A stretch of DNA of 64,000 nucleotides from Bacillota bacterium (GCA_023392595.1 JAEVYU010000029.1:1-64000), one strand, 5' to 3'; shown: positions 1-8,726, counted from the stretch's first letter. The notes: generated from the sequence alone by a model not told the origin. Numbers and translations: made by a program.

Positions 1-27
1 CATATCGCTGAAAGTTTGTTGTTTCAT
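1..27 (-). CDS. Probable transposase, first 9 codons only (runs off window)
   Basis: The minus strand shows an AAGGAG ribosome site 7 bases before an ATG at 27, followed by the codons MKQQTFSDM up to the window edge. An N-terminus of this type (MKQxTFxD) is common in IS5/IS1182-type DDE transposases, so an insertion sequence probably lies to the left. Nine residues cannot settle the family. The inverted GATATC pair at about 62-90 could belong to the element's end but is too short to call as a terminal repeat. Confidence 0.4.
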
Positions 28-154
28 GGAGTTCTCCTTGATTTTGTTACCTTTATTATACGATATCTCCTAGTTATGTTCCAGGATATCCCTTGAATTG
101 TTCTGTTTTAATCAGTGGTTCCCTAAGTAAGGGTGGTATCCTTTTTGTCTGTGC

Positions 155-455
155 CAATCTTCACTCCAGCAGTGTGAATTCCCAAATCCATTTTGTAAAC
201 CGACACTCCGGTCCTGTCGGTCTACACTCCGACTGTGCAGATTCTCAAATTCATTTTGCAAACCGACACTCCGATCCTGTCGGTCTACACTCCGACTGTG
301 CAGATTTCCTCTAGCGTTTTGTAAACCCACACTCTGTCCTGTCGGTCTACACTCCCCCTGTGCGGATTTCCTCTAGCGTTTTGTAAACCCACACTCTGTC
401 CTGTCGGTCTACACTCCCCCTGTGCGGATTTCCTCCAGCGTTTTGTAAACCGGCG
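155..455. repeat. Minisatellite, 62-63 bp unit, about 4.5 copies
   Basis: The anchor TTTTGYAAAC recurs at 191, 254, 317, 379 and 441, giving periods of 63, 63, 62 and 62 bp. Each unit carries a near-identical block with the small inverted repeat CCGAC...GTCGG and the string GTCGGTCTACACTCC. The last two complete units differ by almost nothing, while the first ones differ at several sites, as expected for tandem duplication. A degenerate half unit precedes it at about 160-190. Open frames crossing this block on both strands are by-products of the repeat and lack ribosome sites. No gene is visible between 28 and 499. Confidence 0.85.
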
Positions 456-499
456 CCCCGTTGTGTCTTTTATATTAAGCGTAATTGCAATGCAATTTT

Positions 500-1162
500 T
501 TATTCTTTTTCATTGTCCCCTTGATCATACTTCTCGTAGACCCCTTTCGATTCTACCTTCTTTATGGCCTCAATCCTCGTCCGGGCCTTCAATTTATGCA
601 AAATTTGTTTGACTTGAGTCCTGAGGGTATTGTGGGTTTTAAAAGTTTTGGTTTCGATTTGGTTGAGCGTGTGGCCCTCGTTGAGCAGGTCGAAAACTTC
701 CCTTTCGGCCGGAGTCAGCTCCTTTAACTGTTCTTCCCTTTTCAATCTGGCATAATCCTTCAATAATACGTCCATCGGTGAGCTTTTCCGAATTGCCCGC
801 CTGATGATAGCCGGAATATCAAGATAGTTATCCTTGGTAACATATTCAACCGCCCCGGCGGCAAATGAATCCCGAATCAATTCTTCCTCTTCCAGGGAGG
901 TCAGCATCATGATTTTCAAATAAGTCCGCTCTAAAATTTCCAACGCAGCGGTAATACCGTCCCGTTTGTTTTCAGTTAGATTAATATCCATTAATACAAT
1001 ATCCACAGGAATGTTGAGGGCAAACTCCATAGCCTCTTCCTTGCCACCGGCTATTCCAACAATCTCAAAATCCGGACATTCACGCAAGAAATCCGCCATA
1101 ATCTTTTGCCAGGACGGATCATCCTCAACCAAAATTATTTTAATCTTTCCGGCTTCGTTCAT
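500..1162 (-). CDS. Response regulator, receiver plus LuxR-type HTH
   Basis: A cytoplasmic transcription regulator of a two-component system. An N-terminal receiver domain (about residues 6-125) shows the acidic pair (VEDD), the phospho-acceptor Asp in the strand DIVLMDINLT, the Thr/Ser of MLTS and the Lys of YVTKD. A C-terminal helix-turn-helix of the LuxR/NarL kind starts near LTPAEREVFDLL and includes HNTLRTQVKQILHKL. The ATG at 1162 is preferred over the GTG at 1174, because the GTG lies inside the GTGAGG ribosome site that serves the ATG. It lies 19 bases downstream of the histidine kinase gene, its evident partner. The signal and the target genes cannot be read from the sequence. Confidence 0.9.
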   Translation of the reverse strand: MNEAGKIKIILVEDDPSWQKIMADFLRECPDFEIVGIAGGKEEAMEFALNIPVDIVLMDINLTENKRDGITAALEILERTYLKIMMLTSLEEEELIRDSFAAGAVEYVTKDNYLDIPAIIRRAIRKSSPMDVLLKDYARLKREEQLKELTPAEREVFDLLNEGHTLNQIETKTFKTHNTLRTQVKQILHKLKARTRIEAIKKVESKGVYEKYDQGDNEKE

Positions 1163-1181
1163 TGGCAACCTCACTCAAAAA

Positions 1182-2540
1182 TTATTTGGCCCTGCCAAAC
1201 CGCGCCAAGGGAAAGGTAAGCAAAACCGTGGTCCCGGAATTCTCGACGCTTTCGATCTCTAAAGTACCGCCATGTTTTTGGAGAACATTGTAACAATAGG
1301 TCAAGCCGAGACCAAAGTTTTGATGGCGGGATTTGGTTGTAAAGAAGGGTTCCAAAACATGGGGTAAATTTTCTTTCTCAACACCTGCGCCATCATCGCG
1401 AATGACTAGCGTGACAGCCCGTTTTTCTTCGAATATTCCGATATAAAGCGCCCCATCCATCTTCATGGCATCAATGGCATTTTTGATGATATTGATCAAT
1501 ACCTCCTGCAAATGAAAACCATCGGCAGGAATCCGGATGTCCGGAGGGATTTCGTTGATGACCCGGATGTTTTTTTCGCTAAGGGGCAGTAGTAAGATTT
1601 GCAAGGCTTTAGCAGCCACCTCCGCCGGGTTGATGGACTGTTTGGTGATGACAATCTCCTCAACCTGGCTTTGAATTTTTTTCACCATCAATGATAAATA
1701 CTCCAGCGAATCCTGGACGAACCGGGTGTTCTCGTCAATACCGGCGATATTGGGTTCGGGTTTCCGGGCCGCTTTTTTAATGTTTTCCATACATACCGCC
1801 ATCTTGGTGAGTTCGTTCTTCATCGCATGGTTCAGGATCAGGGTCCCTGAAGTCACCGAACGGATAGTCCCCGCCAATTGATCCCGTTCCAGTTTGACCC
1901 GGACTCCCATAATTCCATAGCGGATGCTGAGAAAGAAAAAAAGGATGAAAGCGGAAATAACCGCAGTGATATTAAACTTCCAAATATCATGGTAGGGGAG
2001 ATTGATGATATTATACATCTCAATCACCAGGGTGGCGGGTATAAATAAAATGCAAGTCAATACCTTATGTTTCCTTTGACGCCCGATTTTTTCCCGGAAA
2101 TAGGCCGAGATAACCAAATAATTGGCAACCAGGATATAGGGGATCGCCCAAATATATAGCTGAAAAAAGGAATGCGATGCAAGGTAAAAAGGGGTTCCCG
2201 CAATCATTATCAAAACCGGGATGAATAGGAGTGAGCCCGTCAACTTATAATGAAAAGGATTTTTAAGCCTCCCGGAATAAGTAATGCCGAACATTAGCGT
2301 TGCATAAGGAGTTACATATAAGGCAACCATGAAAAGACAGTCGATGGTGAGGGGTGAAACTGTTTTTGAAATTGTCTCCGAAAGCAGAAAACTCACGAAG
2401 ACCACCAAAACGCCCAGACCAGGGGCTAAAGCCATTATCCCCAACCACAGATTGGAACGAGATTTGGGATTGGAAATGATCGTTACGATTCCTATCGAAC
2501 ACAAAGCCACAACAATAAAGATCAAAGCTGTCGTTTTCAT
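1182..2540 (-). CDS. Membrane sensor histidine kinase
   Basis: 452 residues. The first about 215 residues form seven or so hydrophobic segments with short loops, so the sensor is the membrane domain itself rather than an extracytoplasmic module. The kinase half has a dimerisation helix with the likely phospho-accepting His in LNHAMKNELTK (about residue 238). The ATP-binding domain has an N box (INIIKNAIDAM), a G1 box (IRDDGAGV), an F box (EPFFTTK) and a G2 box (NFGLGLTYC). GGAG lies 10 bases before the ATG. It is transcribed with the LuxR-type regulator that follows; together they form a complete two-component system. The signal is unknown; the architecture resembles quorum- or redox-type membrane sensors only in a general way. 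Confidence 0.9.
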   Translation of the reverse strand: MKTTALIFIVVALCSIGIVTIISNPKSRSNLWLGIMALAPGLGVLVVFVSFLLSETISKTVSPLTIDCLFMVALYVTPYATLMFGITYSGRLKNPFHYKLTGSLLFIPVLIMIAGTPFYLASHSFFQLYIWAIPYILVANYLVISAYFREKIGRQRKHKVLTCILFIPATLVIEMYNIINLPYHDIWKFNITAVISAFILFFFLSIRYGIMGVRVKLERDQLAGTIRSVTSGTLILNHAMKNELTKMAVCMENIKKAARKPEPNIAGIDENTRFVQDSLEYLSLMVKKIQSQVEEIVITKQSINPAEVAAKALQILLLPLSEKNIRVINEIPPDIRIPADGFHLQEVLINIIKNAIDAMKMDGALYIGIFEEKRAVTLVIRDDGAGVEKENLPHVLEPFFTTKSRHQNFGLGLTYCYNVLQKHGGTLEIESVENSGTTVLLTFPLARFGRAK

Positions 2541-2731
2541 AAAGCATGATCTCCAATTTTTATGAGTTCGTTGCTTTTTCCTATTCCAAATTATATCAGA
2601 CTTCGGAAGGAGTTCCTAGCATATGGCGTGGGGCCGGGTGATAAAAGATAACCCTGCCCGGACTGGAAATTACAGATTATACTGCAAATAGAACTTGATT
2701 GCTGCAAAAACAAAGGATGTGAAAATATTCA

Positions 2732-3730
2732 ATGCAACAACGGAATGTAAAACTCTTAGGAACCGGTGAATATTTACCCAAACAAGAAATCACCTCAGCG
2801 GAACTGGACCGGCGTTTGGGCCTGCCTTCCGGATGGAGCGAAAACGCCTCCGGAGTCGGAGTGCGGCATTTTGTCACCGATGAAACCGCCTCTTTGATGG
2901 GCGCTTTAGCCGCACGGCAAGCTATGGAACAAGCGGGTGTCGGAATCAATGATATTGATTGTCTCATTTCCGCCAGCGGAGTAATGGAACAAGCCATTCC
3001 CTGTACGGCGGCATTGATCTTAGAGCATTTGGGGGGAGCGGATTTAAACATTCCCGCTTTTGACATTAACTCCACCTGCCTGAGTTTCCTGACCGCTTTG
3101 GATACCCTGTCGTATCTGGTCGATGCGGAACGCTACCGCCATATCCTGATCGTATCCTCCGAAGTAGCATCGGTCGGCCTAAATTGGCACAACCGGGAAA
3201 CTTGCGTGTTATTCGGGGATGGAGCGGCGGCGGCCGTAATTGGTAAAACCAAACCCGGCGAGGCCAGTTCGATCATCGACTCCCGCATGGAGACTTACAG
3301 CTCGGGCGCACACTTCTGTGAGATTCGCGGTGGGGGAACCGGCCTTCACCCCCGCCATTATTCGGATAAGACCGAAGAAGCATTTTTATTTAAAATGGAC
3401 GGAAGGGCAGTCTTTAAAAAAAGCGCCGAATTAATGCCAGGTTTCATGCAGCGCTTACTTCAATCGGCGCAACTTTCCCTCGATCGGATTCATTTAGTGA
3501 TTCCGCATCAAGCAAGCGGCGCGGCTATGGATTTAATCCGCAGGAGACTTCATATCGAACCGGACCGTTTTATGACCATCATCAAAAATCACGGCAATAC
3601 CATCGCCGCTTCCCTGCCGATGGCCATTCATGCCGCTATCAAAGAAGGGCGCATCAAACGGGGAGACCGGATCATGCTTCTGGGAACTTCAGCCGGGCTC
3701 TCATTGGGAGGAATAGTCCTTGTCTACTAA
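2732..3730 (+). CDS. 3-oxoacyl-ACP synthase III-like condensing enzyme
   Basis: 332 residues with the thiolase fold of the FabH/OleA group. The catalytic triad is visible: Cys116 in DINSTCLSF, His259 in VIPHQASGA and Asn289 in NHGNTIAAS. LFGDGAAAAVI matches the conserved glycine-rich segment near the middle. Family members condense an acyl thioester with a second acyl or malonyl unit. Here the gene leads a five-gene cluster that lacks the usual fab genes, so a role in a specialised product is more likely than bulk fatty acid synthesis. It overlaps the next gene by 11 bases, which implies translational coupling. The ribosome site before the ATG is weak (AAAGGATG, far upstream), so the start is less certain than the function. 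Confidence 0.9.
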   Translation: MQQRNVKLLGTGEYLPKQEITSAELDRRLGLPSGWSENASGVGVRHFVTDETASLMGALAARQAMEQAGVGINDIDCLISASGVMEQAIPCTAALILEHLGGADLNIPAFDINSTCLSFLTALDTLSYLVDAERYRHILIVSSEVASVGLNWHNRETCVLFGDGAAAAVIGKTKPGEASSIIDSRMETYSSGAHFCEIRGGGTGLHPRHYSDKTEEAFLFKMDGRAVFKKSAELMPGFMQRLLQSAQLSLDRIHLVIPHQASGAAMDLIRRRLHIEPDRFMTIIKNHGNTIAASLPMAIHAAIKEGRIKRGDRIMLLGTSAGLSLGGIVLVY

Positions 3731-4907
3731 ATCCCAAGCAAGAAAAAGAATATTGCTAACCGGTGGTAGAGCCCCGGTAACTTTGGAACTGGCCCGCCTC
3801 TTTCACCGCTCCGGGTATGAAGTGTATACCGCGGAAAGTTTTCCGAACCACCTTTGCCGGTTTTCGGCCAAAGTGAAACGCAGCTTCCCGGTTCCTCCGC
3901 CCAACCAAAACCCGGAGGGTTATCGGGATTCATTGATCACCATGATGAACTCCGCGGAAATCGATTGGCTGATCCCGACCTGTGAGGAAATATTTTGGAT
4001 TGCCCGCTGGAAGCCGGAGATCGAAGCCTTATGCCCCGGTAAGATTGATTGTCCAGATTTTGATACCTTGAGCCGCTTCCATAACAAATATACCTTTATC
4101 CAAAGGGTCCAGGCCTATGGTTTCCATGTCCCTAAAACCTTTCTCGCCAGTTCAGTGGAAGAACTCTTGCAATATCACCGGGAACTTAATGTTCCATCCG
4201 TAATGAAACCGGTATTCTCCAGGTTCGGGACTCAGGTAAAGTTTTTACCGGATCATATGGAACATGCTCCGGTTGGAATTGATATTTCTCCTAAAAAACA
4301 ATGGGTTTTGCAGCGACGGATCTTGGGAACCCAATATTGTACTTACAGTATCATCCATCAGGGAACGATAACGGCGCATACGACCTACCGGATGGGCTTT
4401 AATCTAAGTGGCGGGGCCAGTATCAGCTTTGAAGCTGTAAATCACCAGGGAACGATGGACTTTGTCCGCCGTTTTGCCCGAGCGGAACATTTTTCCGGTC
4501 AGATTGCCTTTGATATCATTGAGGATTGCCATGGGGACCTTTATCCCATCGAATGCAATCCCAGAGCCACCGGCGGAGTGCACTTACTGGCCGGGAATCC
4601 CTTATTTGCAAGGGCTTTTTTCGAGTCAACAGGCGCACCCATCATGCCCCAACCCGGCACCAAACGGATGTTATTCTTCCCCATGCTCTATTCGGGGATG
4701 CTTTCACTATCCGACCCCAATACCCGGAAATGCTGGTGGGAAACCTTTCACTCATCAAAAGATGTCATCTGGGATCATCGCGACCCCATCCCTTTTTTTC
4801 ACCAACTTACGATTCCCCTCAGTCTTTGGCGGATCAGCCGAAAAAACAAACTATCCTCTTTGGCGGAAGCTTCAACCCGCGATATCGAATGGAATGGTGA
4901 ACCATGA
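3720..4907 (+). CDS. ATP-grasp ligase, carbamoyl-phosphate-synthase-like
   Basis: 395 residues. An N-terminal Rossmann-like preATP domain (ILLTGGRAPVTLELARLF) precedes the ATP-grasp core. The core shows VPSVMKPVFSRFGTQV for the ATP-gripping lysine strand and YPIECNPRATGGVHLL for the metal-binding Glu/Asn pair. Such enzymes form an acyl-phosphate and pass it to an amine or thiol, often in small peptide or amide synthesis. The start is TTG at 3720: a strong GGGAGG sits 8 bases upstream, inside the end of the preceding gene, and no ATG is better placed. The last four bases overlap the next gene (ATGA). The substrate cannot be deduced; its position between a KAS III and a reductase suggests it activates or couples a carboxylate in the same pathway. 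Confidence 0.85.
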   Translation: MSTKSQARKRILLTGGRAPVTLELARLFHRSGYEVYTAESFPNHLCRFSAKVKRSFPVPPPNQNPEGYRDSLITMMNSAEIDWLIPTCEEIFWIARWKPEIEALCPGKIDCPDFDTLSRFHNKYTFIQRVQAYGFHVPKTFLASSVEELLQYHRELNVPSVMKPVFSRFGTQVKFLPDHMEHAPVGIDISPKKQWVLQRRILGTQYCTYSIIHQGTITAHTTYRMGFNLSGGASISFEAVNHQGTMDFVRRFARAEHFSGQIAFDIIEDCHGDLYPIECNPRATGGVHLLAGNPLFARAFFESTGAPIMPQPGTKRMLFFPMLYSGMLSLSDPNTRKCWWETFHSSKDVIWDHRDPIPFFHQLTIPLSLWRISRKNKLSSLAEASTRDIEWNGEP

Positions 4908-5893
4908 AAGCACTCATCACCGGTGGAACCGGATTCCTTGGTCGTCATTTGGCAAGCCGTCTGCAACAGCTCGGTTACGAGGTCGCTGTCCTTGGCCGCA
5001 ATGAAACCATTGGGATGGATCTGGATCAAAAAGGCTTTCGATTCATCCGCGCCGATTTGCGGGACTCCGCTCAAATCAACCGGGCTATCGCAGGTATGGA
5101 TTATGTCTTTCATTGTGGAGCACTCTCAACCCCCTGGGGTCGCTTCCCGGATTTTTTCGCCATCAATGTCCAAGGGACTGAGAATGTAATCAGCGGTTGC
5201 CTGGCTCACGGGGTAAGGCGGATGATTCATATCTCTTCACCCTCTATCTATTTTGAATACCGGCACCAATTCAATGTGAAAGAAGCCGATCCTTTGCCCC
5301 GCCGGATGGTGAATGATTATGCTGAAACGAAATATTTGGCGGAACAACGGATTGATGCCGCATTCTCCGCCGGGCTGCCGGTTATCACCCTCAGGCCCCG
5401 GGCCCTCTTCGGCCCCGGAGATACCTCCATCTTTCCCCGTTTAATCAGGGCCAATCAAAAGTTGGGAATCCCCATGATTGACCATGGTGAGGTGCTGATG
5501 GACTTAACTTATGTCGAAAACGCAGTTGAGGCAATCCTTTTAACGATTGATTCCCCTCCGGCCACCTTGGGTAAAAAGTATAACATCAGTAACGGCGCTC
5601 CGGTTCCCTTCAAGAGCCTGCTGGAAAATTTATTTTCAAAGCTGGGACTGACCTTACGGACCAGGAACATTTCTTTTTTTTCCGCCTATCTTGGGGCATA
5701 CTTTTTGGAAACGTTCTATCAAACCTTTTCACCCGGGAAAGAACCTCCGTTTACCTGTTACTCTGTGGGTACACTTTCCAAAACCTTAACCCTTGATATC
5801 TCGGCGGCTCAAAGGGATCTGGGATACCATCCCGTGATCAGCATCGATAAAGGGTTGGAATTATTTGTGAATGAGTGGAAGGAAAAACCATGA
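4904..5893 (+). CDS. NAD(P)-dependent epimerase/dehydratase (extended SDR)
   Basis: 329 residues of the extended short-chain dehydrogenase family. The cofactor motif GGTGFLG is at residues 7-13, the catalytic YAETK motif follows near residue 147, and a Ser-rich strand (HISSPSIYF) lies before it. HCGALSTPWGRF and LRPRALFGPGD resemble the 3-beta-hydroxysteroid dehydrogenase/OleD branch, whose members reduce or oxidise a beta-keto or beta-hydroxy group. Such a step would suit the product of the upstream KAS III-like enzyme. Start and stop both overlap neighbours by four bases (ATGA), so it is translated as part of the same operon. The exact substrate is inference. Confidence 0.88.
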   Translation: MKALITGGTGFLGRHLASRLQQLGYEVAVLGRNETIGMDLDQKGFRFIRADLRDSAQINRAIAGMDYVFHCGALSTPWGRFPDFFAINVQGTENVISGCLAHGVRRMIHISSPSIYFEYRHQFNVKEADPLPRRMVNDYAETKYLAEQRIDAAFSAGLPVITLRPRALFGPGDTSIFPRLIRANQKLGIPMIDHGEVLMDLTYVENAVEAILLTIDSPPATLGKKYNISNGAPVPFKSLLENLFSKLGLTLRTRNISFFSAYLGAYFLETFYQTFSPGKEPPFTCYSVGTLSKTLTLDISAAQRDLGYHPVISIDKGLELFVNEWKEKP

Positions 5894-6711
5894 CAACCAT
5901 CACGCTAAACCTGCTTCAAGCGGGATCTTGCACGCAATATGAAAAGTTGGCCCTCGCCGGGGGAGCATTCCGGAAAATCAAATTTCCCGCCAATTTTGGA
6001 CTGATTCACCACTCACGATTGGGTTATATCTTGTTTGACACCGGTTATTCGGAACGCTTTTACCGCCTTACAAGCAACTTTCCCGAATCAGTTTATGCAA
6101 AACTGACTCCGGTAAAGATCGCTCCGGACCAGAGCGCAGTGGCTCAACTCCACCGGCTGGGAATTGCCGCTTCCGAAATTAAATGGATTATCATTTCTCA
6201 TTTTCACCCCGACCATATCGGTGGGTTAAGGGACTTCCCGGAGGCGCAATTCATCTATAAACGCTCAGCCTATCAGAGCTTAATCCGAAAAAGAAGAATG
6301 GCCGCACTCGCCAGCGGCTTCCTCCCCGGCCTCCTCCCGGAGGATTTTGAGGCGCGTTCCCGGGATATTGAAAATGACTCCGTCATATCGTTGCCCGATC
6401 TATATGCCCCTTTTTGCCGCGCTTATGATATTATGGGCGACGGCTCCCTATTGCTGGTGGATTTACCTGGCCATGCCTGGGGACAACTGGGTTTATTTCT
6501 TTCAACCAACCGGGGAAAGTTTTTTCTGATATCCGACGCTTGCTGGCTCAAACAATCCTATCAAACATCCACTCCTCCAAAGGGTTTGGCCCGACTAGCA
6601 ACTGATCATTGGGGCGATTACTTGAGCACACTAAAGAAAATAAACCGTTTGCACCAACGCTGCCCGGAAGTTGCGATCATCCCCAGTCATCAAAATATTG
6701 CTTCTCTTTAA
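5890..6711 (+). CDS. Metallo-beta-lactamase fold hydrolase
   Basis: 273 residues from the ATG at 5890. The di-metal motif HxHxDH is explicit in ISHFHPDHIGGL, with the later ligands in DLPGHAWGQLG (His), LISDACW (Asp) and IPSHQN (His). The fold serves thioester, lactone and other hydrolases; the N-terminal Cys-Thr segment and tyrosines are not diagnostic. A GTG at 5875 is also in frame, but the ATG overlaps the preceding stop in the usual ATGA manner and follows AAGGAAAAACC. Within this cluster it could act as a thioesterase or lactonase that releases the product; this is inference from position only. Confidence 0.87.
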   Translation: MTTITLNLLQAGSCTQYEKLALAGGAFRKIKFPANFGLIHHSRLGYILFDTGYSERFYRLTSNFPESVYAKLTPVKIAPDQSAVAQLHRLGIAASEIKWIIISHFHPDHIGGLRDFPEAQFIYKRSAYQSLIRKRRMAALASGFLPGLLPEDFEARSRDIENDSVISLPDLYAPFCRAYDIMGDGSLLLVDLPGHAWGQLGLFLSTNRGKFFLISDACWLKQSYQTSTPPKGLARLATDHWGDYLSTLKKINRLHQRCPEVAIIPSHQNIASL

Positions 6712-6739
6712 TTTTATAGAAAGGTACGTGATTTGACTC

Positions 6740-8098
6740 ATGAAAATAACCGAAAAACCGATTGTCTTTGCCCATTATCTCCAAACAAAATACCGCCCTT
6801 CCTTCCAAACCCGCTATGATTTGGAAGTTTGGCAAGAGCGCCATGTTCAACGCCACCTGCAAAAGGTTCTGTCCTTATCCCCTTTTTACCGGCAGTATTA
6901 CCAAGGGTTAAAGCTGGATGAATGGCACAATTTCCCGCTGATTGAAAAAAATATCATGATGAAAAACTTCGACTCCATCAATACCGCGGGTATTCGTAGC
7001 GATGACGCCTTTAAGACTGCTTTTATGTCGGAGGAAAGCCGGGATTTCTCCCCCCAGATCCATGGAATTTCTGTTGGGTTGTCTTCGGGTACTTCGGGAA
7101 ACCGGGGACTGTTTTTGGTGAGCCGGCGGGAACGGTTGGAATGGGCCGGGACAATCTTGGCCAAAGTTTTGCCGGCTCCGTTATGGGCCGGCCAAAAAGT
7201 CGCCTTTTTTTTCCGGGCCGATAATAGCCTCTATCAAACTGTCAACTCCCGGCTGGTACAGTTCCGGTTCTATGATTTACTGGAACCGATGCCGCTTCAA
7301 ATCCAACGTCTTAATGAATTTCAACCCTCCATCCTGGCAGCCCCCCCTTCCGTGCTGCGAATTTTAGCTCTGGCGGTAAAAGCGGGGGAGTTAAAAATCA
7401 AACCCAAGAAGGTAATTTCCATGGCCGAAGTTTTGGAACCCTTTGATCAATCCTTGATCAGTGAGCAATTTCACCAGCCCATCCATCAAATATACCAGTG
7501 CACGGAGGGTTTCTTGGGTGTCACCTGTTCTCACGGGACCCTTCATCTCAATGAAGATTTGGTGGTCATCCAAAAGGAATATATTGACGGCCAAAGCCGC
7601 AGATTTATTCCGGTGATTACCGACTTTCACCGCATAACGCAGCCGATCATCCGTTATCGCTTGAATGACATTTTAGTCGAATCAAGCGCTCCCTGCCCTT
7701 GCGGTTCGGTCTTTACCGCTTTGGAAAAAATCGAAGGCCGCTGTGATGATATCTTTTACCTTCATTCAAATTCCGAAGCGAAGATGATACCCATCTTTCC
7801 CGATTTTTTGCGGAGAGCGGTCTTACAATCGTCACCTGAAATCACCGAGTACCGGGTGATTCAACGCCATCCGAATTTAATTGAGATTTTACTCAAAGTT
7901 CCTGAGCAGGTCCGCCCCATGGTCCAGCTTGAGCTCAATAAAACTTTGAACCGATTATTTACCAATCTTGGATGTGTTTGTCCCCAAATTATCCATGCTC
8001 CTTTGTGTGAACCAAGGGATTTTCATAAAAAGCAGCGCCGCATTGAAAGAAATTTTAGTCTTGAAGATGACGAACCGATAGAACACCCATCTTTTTAA
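6740..8098 (+). CDS. Adenylate-forming enzyme, F390-synthetase/PaaK-like
   Basis: 452 residues, shorter than a classic acyl-CoA synthetase. The phosphate-binding loop reads GLSSGTSGNRG, followed by MAEVLE and YQCTEGFLG for the adenine-binding region and TDFHRITQPIIRYRLND for the ribose-binding segment. SAPCPCGS followed by IEGRCDDIF matches the pattern seen in phenylacetate-CoA ligase and coenzyme F390 synthetase relatives. These enzymes activate a carboxylate or phosphate as an adenylate. It lies 28 bases after the hydrolase gene, the widest gap in the cluster, with a distant AAAGG before the ATG. It is probably the last complete gene of the five-gene operon. The acceptor and substrate are unknown. 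Confidence 0.85.
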   Translation: MKITEKPIVFAHYLQTKYRPSFQTRYDLEVWQERHVQRHLQKVLSLSPFYRQYYQGLKLDEWHNFPLIEKNIMMKNFDSINTAGIRSDDAFKTAFMSEESRDFSPQIHGISVGLSSGTSGNRGLFLVSRRERLEWAGTILAKVLPAPLWAGQKVAFFFRADNSLYQTVNSRLVQFRFYDLLEPMPLQIQRLNEFQPSILAAPPSVLRILALAVKAGELKIKPKKVISMAEVLEPFDQSLISEQFHQPIHQIYQCTEGFLGVTCSHGTLHLNEDLVVIQKEYIDGQSRRFIPVITDFHRITQPIIRYRLNDILVESSAPCPCGSVFTALEKIEGRCDDIFYLHSNSEAKMIPIFPDFLRRAVLQSSPEITEYRVIQRHPNLIEILLKVPEQVRPMVQLELNKTLNRLFTNLGCVCPQIIHAPLCEPRDFHKKQRRIERNFSLEDDEPIEHPSF

Positions 8099-8113
8099 CA
8101 AGAAAGGTTGCCG

Positions 8114-8221
8114 ATGTTCCCCTCGGGCTACAGTTTAGTCGATTTTTATTTTAAAAGAATTCTTCGTGAAACAGACTTGCCGGATTTCATCTTCGAGTTA
8201 CCTTCCCCAGCCCCCCGATAA
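8114..8221 (+). CDS. Small ORF (35 aa), possibly a truncated sixth cluster gene
   Basis: An ATG at 8114 follows AAAGG by 6 bases and lies only 15 bases after the adenylating enzyme, so it looks co-transcribed. The peptide begins MFPSGYSLVDFYFKRIL and ends in a proline-rich tail that reads differently from its start. It matches no family I recognise. Because the foreign-looking island begins directly after it, the reading I favour is the first part of a longer gene cut off by the island junction. A genuine 35-residue peptide cannot be excluded. Confidence 0.4.
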   Translation: MFPSGYSLVDFYFKRILRETDLPDFIFELPSPAPR

Positions 8222-8266
8222 ATCTAGAGAATAAAAACAATTCTTCTCCAAAAATGGAGCAATAAG

Positions 8267-8542
8267 TCAATGGATGGGACAATGTCTTGAAAGCCCTATT
8301 TGAAACCTAAAATCAATCCGGGGAGCTATGTGGCGATGTACTTCTTGAAAAATATTTATTAATGTGTCAATATTGCCGTTGTAAAAATGATTATTAGCCC
8401 AAACATAGTCACCAGTTTCTAAAACTGTAATGCTGTCTTCCTTTGCTTGTTGAAAGCACGCTTCGATTGCCAAAACCCTTTTTTCTGTGGTTTCAAACAA
8501 ATTATTCATGTTTTTTCCAACCCATTGATGCATTTCATCCAT
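8267..8542 (-). pseudogene. Unrecognised C-terminal gene remnant
   Basis: The 91-residue frame starting at the ATG at 8542 has no ribosome site. The same frame stays open upstream to a TAA near 8623 (RFTVSGDIEKRTGYF leads into the ATG), with no start codon in that part. The sequence is protein-like (charged helices, VLETGDYVWANNHFYNG) and seems to be the end of a larger protein whose beginning is lost. I do not recognise the family. The bases are AT-rich compared with the cluster to the left, and it lies at the start of a run of same-strand fragments. Confidence 0.4.
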
Positions 8543-8598
8543 ACTATTTGATTTTTGAATGAGTGCGGGAATAAAATAACCAGTGCGTTTCTCGATAT

Positions 8599-8622
8599 CG
8601 CCCGAAACAGTAAACCTGTGTT
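8599..8622. repeat. Recurring island motif, copy 1
   Basis: CGCCCGAAACAGTAAACCT and the GTGTT that follows match a stretch at 9394-9417 with four changes in 24 bases. The core CGCCCAAAACA also appears at 10384-10394. In each case the motif sits just upstream (minus strand) of a small gene or gene fragment. Confidence 0.6.
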
Positions 8623-8726
8623 ATGTTGATCGTGACCGGTCTGAACAGCGGGTATTTACTTGATCGCCATCTGAATCACGCTGGTTGGTCGGCTTCTTCA
8701 ATTTACCAAACCATTTCTTAGCGCCG

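Noticed and set aside
93..330. Overlapping open frames on both strands within the tandem repeat
   Set aside because: Their translations just repeat the 62-63 bp unit and no ribosome site precedes them.
155..455. CRISPR array
   Set aside because: The whole unit repeats, with no unique spacers between conserved short repeats, and no cas genes are near.
2732..8098. A standard oleABCD olefin operon
   Set aside because: No alpha/beta hydrolase OleB in the cluster, an ATP-grasp and an MBL-fold enzyme are extra, and the adenylating enzyme is of the F390/PaaK kind.
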